NCBI RefSeq assembly: GCF_024679245.1
Contig: NC_090184.1
Location: 17,703,644 to 17,767,643, forward strand
Direction of reading: 5' to 3'
DNA: 64,000 bases
Source: Pseudorasbora parva
Lineage: Eukaryota; Chordata; Actinopteri; Cypriniformes; Gobionidae
Made by a program: the position numbers and the translations under genes. The first letter of the stretch is position 1. Each line of letters starts with the position of its first letter. The notes under the pieces were generated by a model, which was not told the DNA's origin, ran no database searches, and saw only the letters and a program-made list of their open reading frames with translations. Below are positions 61,282 through 64,000 of this stretch, piece after piece.

Positions 61282-61610
61282 TGACAAAACAACGAGGATG
61301 AGAGACAGCCAAAACACATCTATGCAATGTTCTAAGCATGTTAGTTCATATAAGCAAAACCAAAACCTAAAAGAATGTTCTAATGACGTTAGAATTTGGT
61401 TACCAAGAAATTTCAAAAACAATTTTTGCATTGATTGAAGAAGCTAAAAGACAAAAAACTATGAGGTTGAGAGATTTGTTGAGAGGTTGAGAGATTTGGA
61501 ATGTTCTGAGAATTTTAGTTTCAAAACTTTAAAAAAAAAAACATTATTATTTTAGGATTTGGTACATCGGTTAGAATTTGGAACACTGGGATTTGGTTCC
61601 GGAAAACAAC
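61282..61610. repeat. Third copy of the GATTTGGTT...TTGCATTGATTGAAGAA repeat
   Basis: GTTAGAATTTGGTTACC, TTTGCATTGATTGAAGAAGC and later repeats of GATTTGGT match the tandem pair at 58.5-58.95 kb. Confidence 0.65.
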
Positions 61611-61814
61611 TCTTTTTGAATGAACCCTAGTGGAAAAAAAAACATGCTAAGTATACTTGTCTTGCAGCCAGACAAATTTTCAGTATACTTGAAGTTAATG
61701 AGTAGTTAACCTGAAGTGTGTTATTTTGAGACAACTAGTTTTGTACTAAGTATATTTTAGTTGTAATTAAGTTGTGTTAAAGCATAGCTTTAAGTGTATT
61801 TAGTGTACTTTTAT

Positions 61815-62150
61815 GTTACGGAGACAGAGGGGACGAGACGAGGGCGGGGCTGAGCGGAGCGCGTGCACCCGAGAGCCCCAGTGACAGATTTATTGACAGC
61901 TGTCAGACTCGCAAAGATGGAGAGTGGCTGGAGTGACAGCAGAAGTTTTGCAACAGATCGGTCTTTTGAAGTAGAGGACTTTTCTCCCCCATCTTTACCT
62001 GAATGGGGGGGGGGGGGGTGAATTGTCAGTAGACAATTCCGCTGGACCCTGGCTCAAACTGCATTAACTCCCGATGCGGACACGTGCGGTGAGCTTGTGC
62101 CAGGGGTGTGGTAGTTAGCCGTTGAAAGAGCCAACATATGTCATGATGGT
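61815..62150 (+). pseudogene. GC-rich transposon-like coding fragment (uncertain)
   Basis: A GC-rich island in AT-rich DNA. From 61,917 it reads MESGWSDSRSFATDRSFEVEDFSPPSLPE before a 14-bp G-run (62,005-62,018) disrupts it. An acidic, Ser-rich N-terminus like this occurs in accessory proteins of some fish DNA transposons, but that link is from memory and weak. Confidence 0.25.
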
Positions 62151-63750
62151 CAACAATGTTCTAATAGGAAAATTTAACTGCAGTAGCCACTGTTCAACCT
62201 TAAGAGGGCAGCACTCAGATGTTTTAAACCATATATTGTAGAATTAAAACACTTTATACCTAAATGTGAAAACATTTGCTTGAAACAATGAACAGCACTA
62301 TAAAGCCCCAGTCTTGCAGATGATTAACTAAAAAAAGTTGTTCTGGGGTTTAGTTATCCTTTAAGTTACATTAGTGCCTTGGTCTATAAACTAAGCTAAT
62401 ATTTGACTAAAGGTGTCTTTTTTTATATAGTTTGCCCCACCACCATCAAACAATCTAAACAGTCTGAAACAGTCACCTAACCAGACTTGATGTAATAAAG
62501 CAACGAGCAAAACAATGTATAATTTTTGTCCAAACCAAACGTGGCCATGATCAGTCACACATTTCAATGAATTGCTTGGTTTCTGTTTCTTCAGGGCAGA
62601 ACCAAAATCTCTAAAATAGTTCGCCAACACCTTGTTGAATCTATGCCACTAAGTATGAAAATGAGTAAGTAACATTTGATTCTTTCTGATCTGCCCCCAT
62701 TAATGCATATTTTTGTTATATATTGACCAATGAAGTCAACATTTGTAAGATTTGATATGGTAGGCCATCAAGACTTTGAGAGGCTAATCTTGTAGTTTCG
62801 TCCCCTGAGGTTACTTTCATGTTCTTTTTAATCTGTAAATTAATTAGTACTTCAATCAAAAGCTATTTGCTTCCTCCCAGATTCATGTTGCTATGTGAAG
62901 TGGAAAAAAAGCTTTATAGATTCTCCCTAGTGATATTAACTACTAGCAACTGTGTAAAAACAGGTATGGTGAAAACGTATGTATCCATTCAATCTGTTTT
63001 TTTCTGTTTCTGTGGTGCATTCATGCTTATTGTATCTCATTTGTCCATTGCAACCGATGGCCTGTGGTTCTCTATGGCAGTAACTGTGTAGGGCCGGTAA
63101 AAATGATATGTTCTATAAGTTATGACAAAATGTTTTTACATTGTTTTAATCATCAAAATAAGTTAAGAAATGTTAAACTTTTTTTTTTAAAAGTTATTCA
63201 AGATGCAACTGATTTTTTAGAGTCAGTTTAACATAATCTAAGTTGAAATAGCTTAAACATTCAAGTCGATTGAATGGCTATTGGATGGCTATAAACAATT
63301 TCTGATTAAATTGAAAGTTTCTTAGAGAGACCGCATTTTCTAGATGACGCAAGATGCTAGTACAGTAAATATAGGAAACTCCAAGTACCATACAAAACTA
63401 AATAGTGTGTCTAATGAAAAAAGGTAAATATTATTTTATATTACAAAATACAACTGTAGATACTTTTTAATCACGCAATCCTTCATCACCACCAAAAACC
63501 TCACCTTTTCCACCATATAAGTTAAAACGATAGTCAATGGAGATTGCTGAAATGCAGCTTACTTGTTTATTGGTGTTTTCAGATCATCCGCACACGAGAG
63601 AGAGTTCGCGTGCATGTGGTTGCCAGATTGGACATGTTTAGGTAAAACACTGGATAGTATACGCGTTTTTTTACACGTTATAAAGAAAATTTATAGGGTT
63701 GTAAATGGACCTGTAAAACTGTATCAGCCACATACCCTCCCTCTATGTAG
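62151..63750. other. No gene seen
   Basis: AT-rich. Short ORFs have no recognisable domains. Confidence 0.5.
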
Positions 63751-63754
63751 ATTG

Positions 63755-63965
63755 AGAAACTTTCTTGAAATATTGACTTATCGCGAAATAATGAGGAACT
63801 TTCTCGAAATATTGACTTCATTTCTCATTATTTTGAGATGTTATGTCAATATTTCGAGAAAGTTTCTCATTATTTCGAGATGTTAAGTCATTATTTCGAG
63901 AAAGTTTCTCATAATTTTGACTATTATTGATTATTTCTCAACTGTGGCGGAAACGGGGTTCCATA
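63755..63965. repeat. Palindromic array ending in a TATGGAA-type MITE terminus
   Basis: Units of GAAACTTTCTCGAAATATTGA and the complement CAATATTTCGAGAAAGTTTC alternate, then the sequence ends in TGTGGCGGAAACGGGGTTCC-ATA at 63,943-63,965, the same terminal motif as at 33,629-33,651. Confidence 0.65.
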
Positions 63966-64000
63966 GGTTTGGCATCAGTAGAGGACATTATTTAGCGAAT

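Overview
This window looks like intronic or intergenic DNA from a ray-finned fish, most likely a cyprinid. The evidence is an AT-rich background, long (GT)n, (TA)n and (GA)n microsatellites, several Tc1/mariner families, hAT-like and TTAA-type MITEs, a tRNA-derived SINE and DIRS retrotransposons. I found no complete host protein-coding gene and no tRNA, rRNA or CRISPR. The only candidate host exon is a CpG-rich stretch at about 44.43-45.4 kb on the minus strand. It ends in a strong splice donor and encodes a short hydrophobic N-terminus.

The centrepiece is a full-length, apparently coding-competent DIRS-type (tyrosine recombinase) retrotransposon at about 17,752-23,109, transcribed on the minus strand. 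It has a gag-like ORF with Cys/His motifs, an RT/RNase H/methyltransferase-like ORF with its catalytic residues present, and an overlapping ORF with a complete R-H-R-Y tyrosine recombinase. The inverted terminal repeats are almost identical. An internal complementary region at about 18,000-18,110 matches both outer ends, which is the DIRS hallmark. The element sits inside a PIF/Harbinger-like MITE with a TAA target duplication. That MITE sits inside a decayed Tc1-like transposase gene, so three transposon classes are nested. Two degraded DIRS relatives lie elsewhere: one at 10.48-12.78 kb, broken by two different MITEs, and one at 52.9-54.53 kb, which keeps its inverted repeats.

Layout. 0-10.5 kb: a palindromic MITE, a hAT remnant (BED-finger-like coding trace, CAGTG end) cut by a Tc1 element, a dispersed repeat, a SINE and a transposon 3' end. 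10.5-15.7 kb: DIRS remnant 1, an LTR-like candidate and hairpin elements. 15.9-24.3 kb: a Tc1 remnant, then the nested DIRS locus. 26.4-33.7 kb: MITEs, including a second nested complex at 30.4-33.7 kb. 34.5-35.1 kb: a 515-bp element with an exact 11-bp target duplication. 37.9-42.5 kb: microsatellites, MITEs and a piggyBac-like fragment. 44.4-45.4 kb: the possible host first exon. 47-50 kb: nested MITEs with a long hairpin. 52.9-55.1 kb: DIRS remnant 2 and a degenerate repeat field. 55.5-56.3 kb: a MITE bracketed by microsatellites. 56.5-58.0 kb: a LINE reverse transcriptase pseudogene. 58.3-61.6 kb: a locally amplified repeat and a TTAA element. 61.8-62.1 kb: a GC-rich coding-like fragment. 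63.75-63.97 kb: a palindromic array.

All family assignments come from reading motifs, terminal repeats and target duplications. No database search was run, and element boundaries described as approximate were estimated by eye.
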